Notes: a model not told the origin generated them from the letters alone. A stretch of DNA of 44,298 bases from Candidatus Collierbacteria bacterium GW2011_GWA2_42_17 (GCA_000998275.1 LCDA01000005.1:1-44298), one strand, 5' to 3'; counted from the stretch's first letter, positions 26,078-33,118 are shown. Numbers and translations: made by a program.

Positions 26078-27411
26078 TCAAGACCATAAGAGAGAGAGTC
26101 TGGTTCATCAAAGGCTTTCTTCAAAAATACAGCAAGCAGATTGTTATCAGTGTTATCATCACTATTGCTTTTTCTTTACTCGCAAATATACTCACCAAAA
26201 ATGTCTCCGGTAGAAGAACAGAAATTAAAATTGGCATTGTGGGTCAGTTCGGCGCTGGTCAGCTTCCTTCATACATCATCGACTACTTGAATGCCGGATT
26301 AGTCTCCATCGACGAAAATCTTGAACCCATCCCCGGACTCGCCGAAAAATGGGATATTGAAGACGGAGGCAATACCTACACCTTCTATTTAAAACCAGAT
26401 TTAAAGTGGTACGGAGGCGCAAACGTTAAAGCTTCAGACATCAAGTTTTCCATTCCCAACATTGTCGTCGAGACTCAAGACCCCAATATCATAAAATTCC
26501 GAATTCCCACAAAATTTGCACCTTTTCTCTCACTTTTAAACATTCCTCTTCTAAACTCAAAAGGGGCAATTATTGGCGATTTTGATATTCGTTTAAAACA
26601 AAAAAGTTCAGGCATAATTACCCAGATTATTCTCGAATCAGACACCAAAAAAATAGTCTTTAATGTTTTTTCTACCGCCAAACAGGCAATCACTGCTTTC
26701 AAGCTCGGTCAGTTGGACTTGATACTTGGATTACCTTCAGAATACTCAAGCGATCTAACCTCTTATGCCAATCTGGAAAAAAAGACTGATTTTAATCGTG
26801 TTGTCATGTTGGTTTTTAATCAAACAGATCCAAACTTAAAAGACAAAAATCTTCGACAGGGGATTGCCTATGCTCTAGATGACAAGTCCTTTGGTCAGAT
26901 CGAAGCACTTACTACCATCAACCCAAACTCTTGGGCATTTAGCCCCCTCGTAAAAACCTATGACTACAACATACAAAGAACAAAAGAGTTAATCACTACT
27001 CCCGTCGTACTGGAACTTGCTACAACTCCGGAACTACTCCCAGTCGCCGAAGTCATTAAATCCAGACTAGACTCGGAGCTAATAACCATAAACACCAAGG
27101 TCGTAACCTCCACTCCCGATCAGTTTCAACTACTTCTCACCACCTACAATATCCCCACAGACCCGGACCAATATCGAGACTGGCACTCAACACAAACCAC
27201 TAATATCGGTAAGGGGGCCGACGAAAAAATCGATAAGCTACTGGAGGACGGACGTGTTAACTTAGATCAAAAAGAAAGAAAGAGAATCTATATTGAATTC
27301 CAAAAAACCTTTTCTGAAGAACTGCCCGCTCTGGTTCTTTATCATCCAACCGTCATCGACGTCGCGAGAAACAAAGCAAACTTTAATATCATCAGTAGCG
27401 GTAGCTTGTAA
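26074..27411 (+). CDS. ABC transporter substrate-binding protein, family 5 (oligopeptide type)
   Basis: A 445-residue extracytoplasmic solute-binding protein. An N-terminal membrane anchor (IVISVIITIAFSLLANIL) without a lipobox cysteine leads into a family 5 fold: LAEKWDIEDGGNTYTFYLKPDLKW, then FNQTDPNLKDKNLRQGIAYALD, and a C-terminal dipeptide/oligopeptide-type lobe. No permease or ATPase gene is adjacent in the window, so its transporter must be elsewhere. ATG at 26074 is preferred over the TTG at 26068 because it overlaps the secG stop. It is convergent with tRNA-Val seven bases away. Confidence 0.88.
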   Translation: MIKTIRERVWFIKGFLQKYSKQIVISVIITIAFSLLANILTKNVSGRRTEIKIGIVGQFGAGQLPSYIIDYLNAGLVSIDENLEPIPGLAEKWDIEDGGNTYTFYLKPDLKWYGGANVKASDIKFSIPNIVVETQDPNIIKFRIPTKFAPFLSLLNIPLLNSKGAIIGDFDIRLKQKSSGIITQIILESDTKKIVFNVFSTAKQAITAFKLGQLDLILGLPSEYSSDLTSYANLEKKTDFNRVVMLVFNQTDPNLKDKNLRQGIAYALDDKSFGQIEALTTINPNSWAFSPLVKTYDYNIQRTKELITTPVVLELATTPELLPVAEVIKSRLDSELITINTKVVTSTPDQFQLLLTTYNIPTDPDQYRDWHSTQTTNIGKGADEKIDKLLEDGRVNLDQKERKRIYIEFQKTFSEELPALVLYHPTVIDVARNKANFNIISSGSL

Positions 27412-27417
27412 CCAGAG

Positions 27418-27491
27418 TGGACCCTGAGGGATTCGAACCTTCGACCTCCTCGATGTAAACGAGGCGCTCTAACCAACTGAGCTAAGAGTCC
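27418..27491 (-). tRNA. tRNA-Val(UAC)
   Basis: Cloverleaf with acceptor GGACTCT/AGGGTCC (one G-U), anticodon stem CCTCG/CGAGG and loop TTTACAT giving anticodon TAC. T arm contains GGTTCGAATCC. CCA is not encoded. Confidence 0.95.
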
Positions 27492-27504
27492 GACACAAAT
27501 ATTG

Positions 27505-27588
27505 TGCGCGGGAGAGGACTTGAACCTCCACGCCTTTTAGGGGCACTAGCACCTCAAGCTAGCCTGGCTACCATTACAGCACCCGCGC
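27505..27588 (-). tRNA. tRNA-Leu(GAG)
   Basis: Class II tRNA with acceptor GCGCGGG/CCCGCGC, anticodon stem CTAGC/GCTAG, loop TTGAGGT (anticodon GAG), and a long variable arm. It is intact. It lies nine bases downstream, on the same strand, of a LAGLIDADG gene whose other side carries a degenerate tRNA-Leu 5' half also with a TTGAG loop. Confidence 0.95.
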
Positions 27589-27597
27589 GCACAAAAT

Positions 27598-28227
27598 TCA
27601 TCTGCTTAAAATCTCATAGATTTTATCTCTTTTTCTAGATAAACAGACGACATCGCTATTATAATACAGCTTCCTGATTAAAACCAACGATTCCTTCTTA
27701 GCATATCTTAATTGGTACACAGAACTTGACTTCGTTTTGGTCAAACATCCATAGATGTTTATAGTAGATTTAAGCATCTTCCGTATCCATTTGATGTGAT
27801 TCTCGCTAGCCGAAACAAAACTCATATAAAACATTAAGCTTGATTTCCATCGAGAATCTTTATAGGCATATACAGAACCGTCGCCATCGAAATGTCCACG
27901 AAGAAAATCAAAAAAATACTTATTAGGAATAAATATCGATCCAATAGTTTTCGATTTATGAGAAGAAAGTCCAATACCCAACAGGAAACGATAAAGAGAT
28001 ACATCGCTAAATTGAACTCTATAACATTCATTTCCGGATCCTGATTTCTTTATCCCAATTTTACATTCACGATGCAGACAAAATAACAAATTTTTGATCT
28101 GCTCGATGTCAATGGAAGAAAAATCGATGTGTCTTCCGTCAATAGAAAGGCTCCCGTCAGTAACAATTAAACCAATAGCATATGCAAATTGTCGGCTCCA
28201 ACGCCTAGTATACTTTGATATCTTCAC
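27598..28227 (-). CDS. LAGLIDADG homing endonuclease-like protein
   Basis: A 209-residue protein with two LAGLIDADG-type helices: YAIGLIVTDGSL near residues 16-27 and FLRGHFDGDGSV near 108-119, each with the catalytic acidic residue, so it is a single-chain two-motif enzyme. It should cut a long DNA site, likely in a tRNA-Leu gene. It starts with GTG directly after a degenerate tRNA-Leu 5' half and ends nine bases before the intact tRNA-Leu(GAG). That sandwich suggests it entered the tRNA anticodon region and the tRNA was rebuilt. Its base composition is more AT-rich than neighbouring core genes. Confidence 0.85.
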   Translation of the reverse strand: MKISKYTRRWSRQFAYAIGLIVTDGSLSIDGRHIDFSSIDIEQIKNLLFCLHRECKIGIKKSGSGNECYRVQFSDVSLYRFLLGIGLSSHKSKTIGSIFIPNKYFFDFLRGHFDGDGSVYAYKDSRWKSSLMFYMSFVSASENHIKWIRKMLKSTINIYGCLTKTKSSSVYQLRYAKKESLVLIRKLYYNSDVVCLSRKRDKIYEILSR

Positions 28228-28250
28228 CTAACAAATATTACGCTAAGAAA

Positions 28251-28297
28251 ATCACATTCTCAAGGTAATAGCGTCTACCATTTTGGCAACCCGTATC
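28251..28297 (-). pseudogene. Degenerate 5' half of a tRNA-Leu
   Basis: Read on the minus strand, the 47 bases contain a tRNA D arm (GCCAAAATGGTAGACGC, the same form as tRNA-Leu(CAG)) followed by an anticodon arm with seven-base loop TTGAGAA between imperfect stems TTACC and TGTGA. No variable arm, T arm or acceptor 3' strand follows; the sequence runs into the LAGLIDADG gene. The acceptor 5' strand matches the downstream tRNA-Leu(GAG) 3' strand at only about four of seven positions. Confidence 0.65.
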
Positions 28298-28322
28298 TTT
28301 TACCTTATTAGGTACAATTATG

Positions 28323-28403
28323 TGGGCGGGGAGGGACTCGAACCCTCATGAGTTGCCTCACAGCGTCCTGAACGCTGCGCGTCTACCATTTCGCCACCTG
28401 CCC
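28323..28403 (-). tRNA. tRNA-Leu(CAG)
   Basis: Class II tRNA with anticodon stem CAGCG/CGCTG, loop TTCAGGA (anticodon CAG) and T arm GAGGG-TTCGAGT-CCCTC. The acceptor GGGCAGG/CCCGCCC has one A-C mismatch at the fifth pair. CCA is not encoded. Confidence 0.93.
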
Positions 28404-28476
28404 AACCCTCATATTATCTCATTAAAATAGGCTCCTGTGATAAAATATCTCATCCCAAACCATTCGGAGGTGACCT

Positions 28477-28722
28477 TTGAAAAACGAAAGAGAGATTATA
28501 AGAGCTAGGACCTTAACCGAAGAAAGAGAAAAGGCCTGTGCCGCTTGCAACCTTCTTCAGCAGGCCCAGCACGAAGTTCGACTTCAACTGAAACAAGCCA
28601 TGATTGACCAAGATGCAGAGAAGATTACTTCTCTGCGCCTTCAACTCAAAAAGAATCGTCGGGGTTATACCGGCCTCCGCCATCTGAACAAAGTTCTTTT
28701 TCGTCTCCGTCAATATATCTAA
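28477..28722 (+). CDS. Small basic hypothetical protein (TTG start)
   Basis: An 81-residue, strongly charged, helical protein with a CAAC pair near residue 21 and a basic end (RRGYTGLRHLNKVLFRLRQYI). I do not recognise the family; an RNA- or ribosome-associated role is conceivable but unproven. The TTG start is chosen because GGAGGTGA (28466-28473) lies at a good distance, one of two clear Shine-Dalgarno sites in the window. An extended -10 (TGA plus TAAAAT) just upstream and a terminator after it make it a single-gene unit between tRNAs. Confidence 0.7.
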   Translation: MKNEREIIRARTLTEEREKACAACNLLQQAQHEVRLQLKQAMIDQDAEKITSLRLQLKKNRRGYTGLRHLNKVLFRLRQYI

Positions 28723-28731
28723 ACAAAATCA

Positions 28732-28756
28732 GCCACTCCACAAGAGTGGCTTTTTT
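28732..28756 (+). terminator. Rho-independent terminator
   Basis: Perfect 7-bp stem GCCACTC/GAGTGGC, loop CACAA, six T. It closes the small gene and overlaps the tRNA-Phe promoter region. Confidence 0.88.
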
Positions 28757-28774
28757 GATATAATCTAGGCTGTT

Positions 28775-28847
28775 GCCGAGGTAGCCAAGGTGGTCACGGC
28801 GGGAGTCTGAAAAACTTCAGATGTCAGTTCAATTCTGACCCTCGGCA
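28775..28847 (+). tRNA. tRNA-Phe(GAA)
   Basis: Acceptor GCCGAGG/CCTCGGC, anticodon stem GGAGT/ACTTC with loop CTGAAAA (anticodon GAA), T arm GTCAG-TTCAATT-CTGAC. An extended -10 box TGA plus TATAAT ends ten bases before it. CCA is not encoded. Confidence 0.94.
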
Positions 28848-28858
28848 CAAAACAATGT

Positions 28859-28874
28859 TGATGTTTTTCAGACT
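28859..28874 (-). repeat. Inverted partial copy of the tRNA-Phe anticodon arm
   Basis: Read on the minus strand, AGTCTGAAAAACATCA matches tRNA-Phe bases 28804-28819 at 15 of 16 positions, covering the anticodon GAA. It lies 11 bases past the tRNA end and just before the HNH gene. A transcript running through both could pair the two, masking the anticodon arm. Confidence 0.6.
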
Positions 28875-28891
28875 AAGTCGTATGATGGTAT

Positions 28892-29329
28892 GTGAAAAAG
28901 TGCTCAAAATGTCACGTTGAGAAGGAACTATCGGAATACTATTTTCGACATAAGGGCAAAAGAGCAGGTGAGCATTACAATCATTGTAAGGAATGTTTAA
29001 GAATTAGAGGAAAAACATACTATCAAGAAAACCACGAGAGACAACTTCGGTTATCAGTAAATAGAAACCGAACTCGCAGAAAAGATCAAAGAGAGTTCGT
29101 AAGTGCTCTGAAAAATTTACCCTGTGCCGACTGTGGAAGAAAATATCCACCATATGTTATGGATTTTGACCATCGTGATAAAAACTACAAACATGGAAAT
29201 ATTGGCACACTAGTCAGTCAAGCATACTTTACCAAAGAGAGACTTCTCAAAGAAATACAAAAATGTGATCTTGTTTGCTCGAACTGTCATAGAATCAGGA
29301 CTTTCAGAAGAAATCATCCAAACGGTTGA
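28892..29329 (+). CDS. HNH endonuclease
   Basis: A 145-residue protein with an N-terminal CxxC...CxxC zinc finger (CSKCHVEK, HCKECL) and a C-terminal HNH nuclease core: CADCG, DFDHRD, and CSNCHRI, which holds the last catalytic His and two metal cysteines. It is a free-standing HNH enzyme of the sort found in homing elements. It starts with GTG five bases after a TATGAT box (28881-28886). It lies between tRNA-Phe and tRNA-Gly, preceded by an inverted piece of the tRNA-Phe anticodon arm, which points to that tRNA as its target or origin. Confidence 0.88.
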   Translation: MKKCSKCHVEKELSEYYFRHKGKRAGEHYNHCKECLRIRGKTYYQENHERQLRLSVNRNRTRRKDQREFVSALKNLPCADCGRKYPPYVMDFDHRDKNYKHGNIGTLVSQAYFTKERLLKEIQKCDLVCSNCHRIRTFRRNHPNG

Positions 29330-29363
29330 AAATTCCCTTCATTAAAGCTAAAATACAGGCATT

Positions 29364-29440
<77 letters not shown>

Positions 29441-29475
29441 AAAACAAAGTTCCCGAATGGGGACTTTTTGTTTTT
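29441..29475 (+). terminator. Terminator after tRNA-Gly(GCC)
   Basis: Stem AAAGTTCCC/GGGGACTTT (one G-U), loop GAAT, extended by AAAAC/GTTTT, T-rich end. Confidence 0.8.
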
Positions 29476-29509
29476 GGAATGGTGTATCACGGAACGACAC
29501 GCCATGAGC

Positions 29510-29578
29510 AGGAGCGAATGTGGGCGACGGCAGGCACTGCCTAGTACTTTAGCATTCGGATTCCCGCTACCCGCTCCT
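29510..29578 (+). other. GC-rich tRNA-like fold (non-coding)
   Basis: This 69-base stretch is richer in G+C than its surroundings. A perfect 7-bp outer stem AGGAGCG/CGCTCCT closes it, with CGAATG/CATTCG and GGCAG/CTGCC inside. Its 3' part (TTCGGATTCCCGCTACCCGCTCC, broken as TTCGGATTCCCGC and TACCCGCTCC) resembles a tRNA T arm plus acceptor end. No normal anticodon arm can be drawn. It may be a decayed tRNA or a junction remnant of the array. Together with the flanking terminators it accounts for the stretch between tRNA-Gly and the operon at 29700. Confidence 0.45.
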
Positions 29579-29631
29579 AACGAGAATAAATTGAAATTTC
29601 TTCAGATTTAGCCCTGAATTCAACAAATAGT

Positions 29632-29654
29632 CTGGTTTAAACCAGGTTTTTTTT
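29632..29654 (+). terminator. Palindromic terminator
   Basis: Perfect palindrome CTGGTTTAAACCAG followed by G and eight T. It is oriented to stop plus-strand transcription before the convergent operon at 29700. Confidence 0.75.
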
Positions 29655-29679
29655 GGAGTTTAGCCTGGGGGTGAAAAAT

Positions 29680-29702
29680 GCGGGTAACGAGAATCGAACC
29701 TA
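29680..29702 (-). repeat. tRNA-3'-end-like junction sequence, minus orientation
   Basis: On the minus strand this reads TAGGTTCGATTCTCG then TTACCCGC, close to the 3' end of tRNA-Gly(GCC). It shares TAGGTTCGA with the plus-strand copies at 33258, 34066 and 34921. Its first three bases are the stop codon of the gene at 29700. The ten bases TAACGAGAAT also occur at 29578-29587. Confidence 0.6.
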
Positions 29703-30524
29703 AAAAGAATCTAATAATAATTGAATCAGAGCATCCGCTTGGTATAAAAATGCTCTAGTTTTCTCGGTATCTAATTGGCCTGGTGTATGTGCCTTACTCA
29801 ATAAAGCATAAATGTCATTTAGTGCCTGTTCTTGGGCAAGAAAAGCGGCTTGTGCAGATGGTTTGATTATTGATTTCAAGTAATTTATCTTATGTCTACC
29901 TGTTATTTTGTCTCCAGGAACTAACGAATGATACTTTCTAACTTTGATCTCTGGAGCAAAAAAATCAAGCAATCTGCGTTCGACTTCCCTCATTAGGAAC
30001 ATCGGTGAGCGGGTAGGGTCTTGAGTGGCCTGGTGCAATGTTTGCCAAGCGTTATCATATTCTTGGCCTAATGACTGATCAATTGTATGAAGTCTCTGCG
30101 AGATCGCAGATCGTTGACTGTACCTCTCTTCAATTAGATTTACTTGAACAAGGGCTTGTGAACGATATCCTGGTGGGTATGAGAGCGAGGCTCCAGAAGC
30201 AGCGACAGAATTTATTGTTAGGGTAGTTGTCCCCAAAGCTTGTAGCTGATTTGCCCAACTTGGATTCGAGACGTGCGTCTTTAAATCTTGTGATAATTGT
30301 TGAAGTATGTAAGTTAATGCAACACCAGAGGCTGTGATTGGTTGAGGAGGTGTGACATTCTGTCCTTTCATTTCTTCCCATAAGCCAATTGCCGATTCAA
30401 TTTGTCCTTCTTGTTTCCCTAGCTGAATTGTGTATTCGCTCAACTGTTTTTTTGACTCAGAAGTTGCGTCCAACGATGATTCAAGGTTCTGAATTATTAC
30501 ATCAATATCATTTTTGTTACTCAT
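29700..30524 (-). CDS. Hypothetical protein, last gene of a four-gene operon
   Basis: A 274-residue soluble protein. The N-terminal third is coiled-coil-like (EYTIQLGKQEGQIESAIGLWEEMKG). The C-terminal half has conserved-looking elements MREVERRLLDFFAPE, GRHKINYLKSII and a final helix pair with SKAHTP and ADALIQLLL. That last pattern recalls C-terminal helical domains in prokaryotic conflict systems, including predicted pPIWI-associated nucleases, but I cannot confirm it. The start overlaps the stop of the upstream gene (ATGA), so it is translationally coupled. Its stop codon is part of a tRNA-like junction repeat, which suggests the operon was inserted as a unit. Confidence 0.7.
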   Translation of the reverse strand: MSNKNDIDVIIQNLESSLDATSESKKQLSEYTIQLGKQEGQIESAIGLWEEMKGQNVTPPQPITASGVALTYILQQLSQDLKTHVSNPSWANQLQALGTTTLTINSVAASGASLSYPPGYRSQALVQVNLIEERYSQRSAISQRLHTIDQSLGQEYDNAWQTLHQATQDPTRSPMFLMREVERRLLDFFAPEIKVRKYHSLVPGDKITGRHKINYLKSIIKPSAQAAFLAQEQALNDIYALLSKAHTPGQLDTEKTRAFLYQADALIQLLLDSF

Positions 30525-31336
30525 TTGTCTCCATTCAGTTTAAGAAAATTAATAAATATTCTACCGAAACCTGTATTAATAAATCCTCCGGGAGCATCGA
30601 ATTGGTCAGGTCGTTTTCCTTTATACAACTCATCCGCAGTCGGAGCTTCAGTAATAGTGGGAGCACTAATTTTCATGGGTTGAATAAGTGATTCTGACTG
30701 TAGTCGCTGCAGAGATCGATCAATAACAGCTTCGTCCATATTGCGGTCTTTAAGTAAGGTACAAATAGAATCTCTGGTTACACCCTTAGCACCATTTCCT
30801 CCATTTTGGGGTAAATTTGAAAGAAAATGCTTGTCCATAGTTTTAAGCACCAAAAGATCTACGCTGTCCAGGCTTAGGAGTGTAGATAGTACAAGATCTT
30901 TAGTTTTGGGATGAAGATCCATGTTTTCTAATGCGCTAGCAACAAATTCAGCTATTACTTCATCAAAGCCTCTGCCGGGATTTGTTAATAATTTCCGAGT
31001 TATTTCTTCAAGTTGAAACACAATTGTGTTTTCAAAATAATCGACCGCTTCTTGCTTTATCTCAACTGAAGACAAACGTCTATTCAAATAGCCCAGAAAA
31101 GAATCAATCTCTTGTTGTCTTTTCTTATTAACCTTTTGATCATAATAATCTTTTATGGTCCCCGCACCTACGGCATATCCAGGAACGACGACTGAGGCAA
31201 GGTTGTGAAGTAATAAACCCACCACACTTACAAACTCCTTTTTATTATTTATTGTGACATTCTCAGCTAACTCTCCAGCCGATTTTTTTAGCTGACTAAT
31301 CCCCTGAGTTACCAATGCTTTATCATCTCCGTTCAT
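30521..31336 (-). CDS. Hypothetical protein, third gene of the operon
   Basis: A protein of about 271 residues if it starts at ATG 31336. The frame is open up to 31510, but that would overlap the upstream gene by 110 bases; a TTG at 31447 is another option. It has a hydrophobic Gly/Val-rich segment (VVGLLLHNLASVVVPGYAVGAGTI), a helical middle, and a C-terminal winged-helix-like part (TRDSICTLLKDRNMDEAVIDRSLQRLQSE, shortened here to its ends). I do not recognise the family. Tight coupling with the neighbours suggests the products act together. Confidence 0.62.
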   Translation of the reverse strand: MNGDDKALVTQGISQLKKSAGELAENVTINNKKEFVSVVGLLLHNLASVVVPGYAVGAGTIKDYYDQKVNKKRQQEIDSFLGYLNRRLSSVEIKQEAVDYFENTIVFQLEEITRKLLTNPGRGFDEVIAEFVASALENMDLHPKTKDLVLSTLLSLDSVDLLVLKTMDKHFLSNLPQNGGNGAKGVTRDSICTLLKDRNMDEAVIDRSLQRLQSESLIQPMKISAPTITEAPTADELYKGKRPDQFDAPGGFINTGFGRIFINFLKLNGDK

Positions 31337-31400
31337 ATTTTGATACCTATTTGCAAGCGATCTCTGTGGCCATGATGGATCACAAACTAGTATTGTGCCA

Positions 31401-32195
31401 TCACTTTTCCTCGCTTCTTGTTCTTTTTGTTTCTCTTGTTCGGGCAAGAGTATCTGCTTTTTTAAACCTTTCTGTCTGCATAGCTTCCTCTTTGATTTCT
31501 TGATTTTCACTCATTAGCCCTGAATGCTTTTCAGCAAAGTTGGAAATGACTTTGACGCCTTTGTAACTTTGGCTTACTTCATACCATAAACCCATTATTG
31601 CAAGGGTTGTGTTAGCCAACCGCCAAAGAGCTGTCTTTTCCATGTAGTCATCCTGAAAGTCGAAGTATGATACCTGAATCTGAGCTCCTTCTTTAGAAGG
31701 GAGAAACCTATATCCTCTGGTAGAGTCAACTAAGTTTGAATGACTTGAAACCTGCACGGGTTTCTTTATTTTCAATATAGCATTGGAAGTAGTAGGGTAA
31801 TTTTTACTTAACCATTTATATCTTTTGCTCTTGAGTTTGTCTGTGGAGTCCATAATCCCAAACTCGTCTGTTTTTGCGAACTTCTCTACATCAGGGAATG
31901 CAATAGAATAAGCGGCATCTGTCCCAGATTCAATTAATTGTCTTAAATTGAGAGATGACTGTACATGATGTTGGCGTATTATTGAAAACAAGGTAAGCAG
32001 ATAGAAGTTTCGAGCGGAATAATAGAATCTTAAAAAGATATCCTGTGGAGCATTAAATTCAGTAATAAAGCTTTCAAGAAGTTGAAAAGTCTTCAAGTTA
32101 TGAGCAAAGTTGTTTCCATATTTATTGAGAGCGTTTAAAGTTTTAGTATGTTCACCTTCTATGATTTCGGACAGGGTTCCAGTGTGTTTTTTCAT
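31401..32195 (-). CDS. Hypothetical helical protein, second gene of the operon
   Basis: A 264-residue mostly helical protein. The segment FLRFYYSARNFYLLTLFSII followed by LNLRQLIESG resembles the helical core of DUF5677-like proteins, which count among the accessory genes often seen near defence loci. The C-terminus is highly charged. It starts inside the stop of the gene before it (ATGA overlap). No catalytic motif is evident. The match to DUF5677 is from memory of the pattern and is tentative. Confidence 0.7.
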   Translation of the reverse strand: MKKHTGTLSEIIEGEHTKTLNALNKYGNNFAHNLKTFQLLESFITEFNAPQDIFLRFYYSARNFYLLTLFSIIRQHHVQSSLNLRQLIESGTDAAYSIAFPDVEKFAKTDEFGIMDSTDKLKSKRYKWLSKNYPTTSNAILKIKKPVQVSSHSNLVDSTRGYRFLPSKEGAQIQVSYFDFQDDYMEKTALWRLANTTLAIMGLWYEVSQSYKGVKVISNFAEKHSGLMSENQEIKEEAMQTERFKKADTLARTRETKRTRSEEK

Positions 32196-33022
32196 TTTAT
32201 TTTTTTAATTTCGACCAAAAACTCTGCATATTCTTCATAACCATCGAGAAATTCATACAATTGTTCTTGATTTAATAGGCGTGTATTGACCTGTGGCTTA
32301 TTCACTAATGGAACTACAGTTGTAACCTCATATACTGCATCCATGTATTCATTCAATTCTTTTTTATTTATTCTTTTTTTGGAAGCTGGGGCTATAAATT
32401 TTTGGAAAAGAATATAGTCTAATTCATCAAGGATCTCAGAACCGATATTAAGAATCTTATCGATATTTGTTTCTGTGGGAATATCTTCTCCGTGAACGAC
32501 CCGGTTAAGAATAGAGGTTACATCCAAAATTAAACGCCTCAACTTATTGCTAATAACACCGGTTCCAGCCAAAACCTGAGTCATCATTTTTATACCTGAA
32601 GGGACAGTTTCTTTAAACGTATACAGTCTTTTTAGTTTTTTCTCAATTTCGATACGTAATTTTGCAAGTGCCAAAACGGGATCCTTTGCTGCTAATTCTT
32701 CCAATTCCTCAATAACTGAATTTTTCTTAATTACTTGTTCTTTATCTCCACCTTCCGATTTAATTTCTTTGGCTTGTTGTTCAGCCTTTTTTATATCTTG
32801 ATTGATTTCAGCTTCAAAATCTCCGAACTTGATTTTCTTTATATGAGAAGCAAAGGGCGTCAGTAGAACCAGGAGCATCAAGAGTATGGTTGTGTTATCT
32901 ATCTGAACAAAAGAAGCTCGAAATAAATGCAAAAGTAAAATAATTACATTAAAACAAAAAATTATAACAATAATTTTGCCGCTCTTAAAAAACTTATTAA
33001 GCCATTCTTTTATCATATTCAT
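32192..33022 (-). CDS. Membrane-anchored DUF4145-like protein, first gene of the operon
   Basis: A 276-residue protein with two N-terminal membrane helices (IIVIIFCFNVIILLLHLF and TILLMLLVLLTPFA), then a cytoplasmic helical part. The stretch LALAKLRIEIEKKLKRLY followed later by LNRVVHGEDIPT resembles the DUF4145 pattern of an RxxxExxL helix and a conserved His. ATG at 33022 is chosen because it follows a G-rich ribosome binding site (GGGGGG) and the conserved leader; the longer frame to 33061 would run into the leader. It heads the four-gene unit and is the natural candidate for its membrane effector or sensor. Confidence 0.72.
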   Translation of the reverse strand: MNMIKEWLNKFFKSGKIIVIIFCFNVIILLLHLFRASFVQIDNTTILLMLLVLLTPFASHIKKIKFGDFEAEINQDIKKAEQQAKEIKSEGGDKEQVIKKNSVIEELEELAAKDPVLALAKLRIEIEKKLKRLYTFKETVPSGIKMMTQVLAGTGVISNKLRRLILDVTSILNRVVHGEDIPTETNIDKILNIGSEILDELDYILFQKFIAPASKKRINKKELNEYMDAVYEVTTVVPLVNKPQVNTRLLNQEQLYEFLDGYEEYAEFLVEIKKIK

Positions 33023-33118
33023 ATCCCCCCGAAGGGCGATCCCGTAGCTAAGATGAATCACAAAAGTGTCATCAGTTCCCTAAAAGTAAGGTACCTTCAC
33101 CACAGGGATCATTCGGTA
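33023..33118 (-). promoter_or_regulatory. Conserved structured 5' leader, copy 1
   Basis: The 45 bases 33074-33118 match 34754-34798 at 43 positions, and weaker similarity continues to the start codon. Read on the minus strand, a closing stem pairs GATCCC-(T)-GTGGT with AGCTACGGGATC (33099-33110 with 33038-33049, one bulged T). It encloses GTGAAGG-TA-CCTTAC and a small hairpin GACAC-TTTT-GTG..TC. A CCC-TTCG-GGG hairpin covers the ribosome binding site. A TATACT box lies upstream, near 33124-33129 on plus. The 33119-33219 stretch beyond it holds only this promoter and short spurious frames. Confidence 0.6.

Noticed and set aside
27505-28297. Group I intron in tRNA-Leu carrying the LAGLIDADG gene
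   Set aside because: The downstream tRNA is complete including its 5' half, and no 3' exon alone is found, so splicing is not needed and the layout fits displacement better.
31336-31510. Frameshifted fusion of the second and third operon genes
   Set aside because: Both frames have plausible own ends; the 110-base open overlap is Lys/Glu-rich in both frames and can be explained by a later start for the third gene.
33063-33110. Hammerhead ribozyme suggested by CTGATGA in leader copy 1
   Set aside because: Copy 2 has CTAATGG at that place and neither copy has the GAAA core strand or a cleavage triplet.
33074-33118. T-box riboswitch suggested by GGTACC and AGGGA
   Set aside because: No AGGGTGG-ACCGCG box, specifier loop or amino-acid gene downstream.
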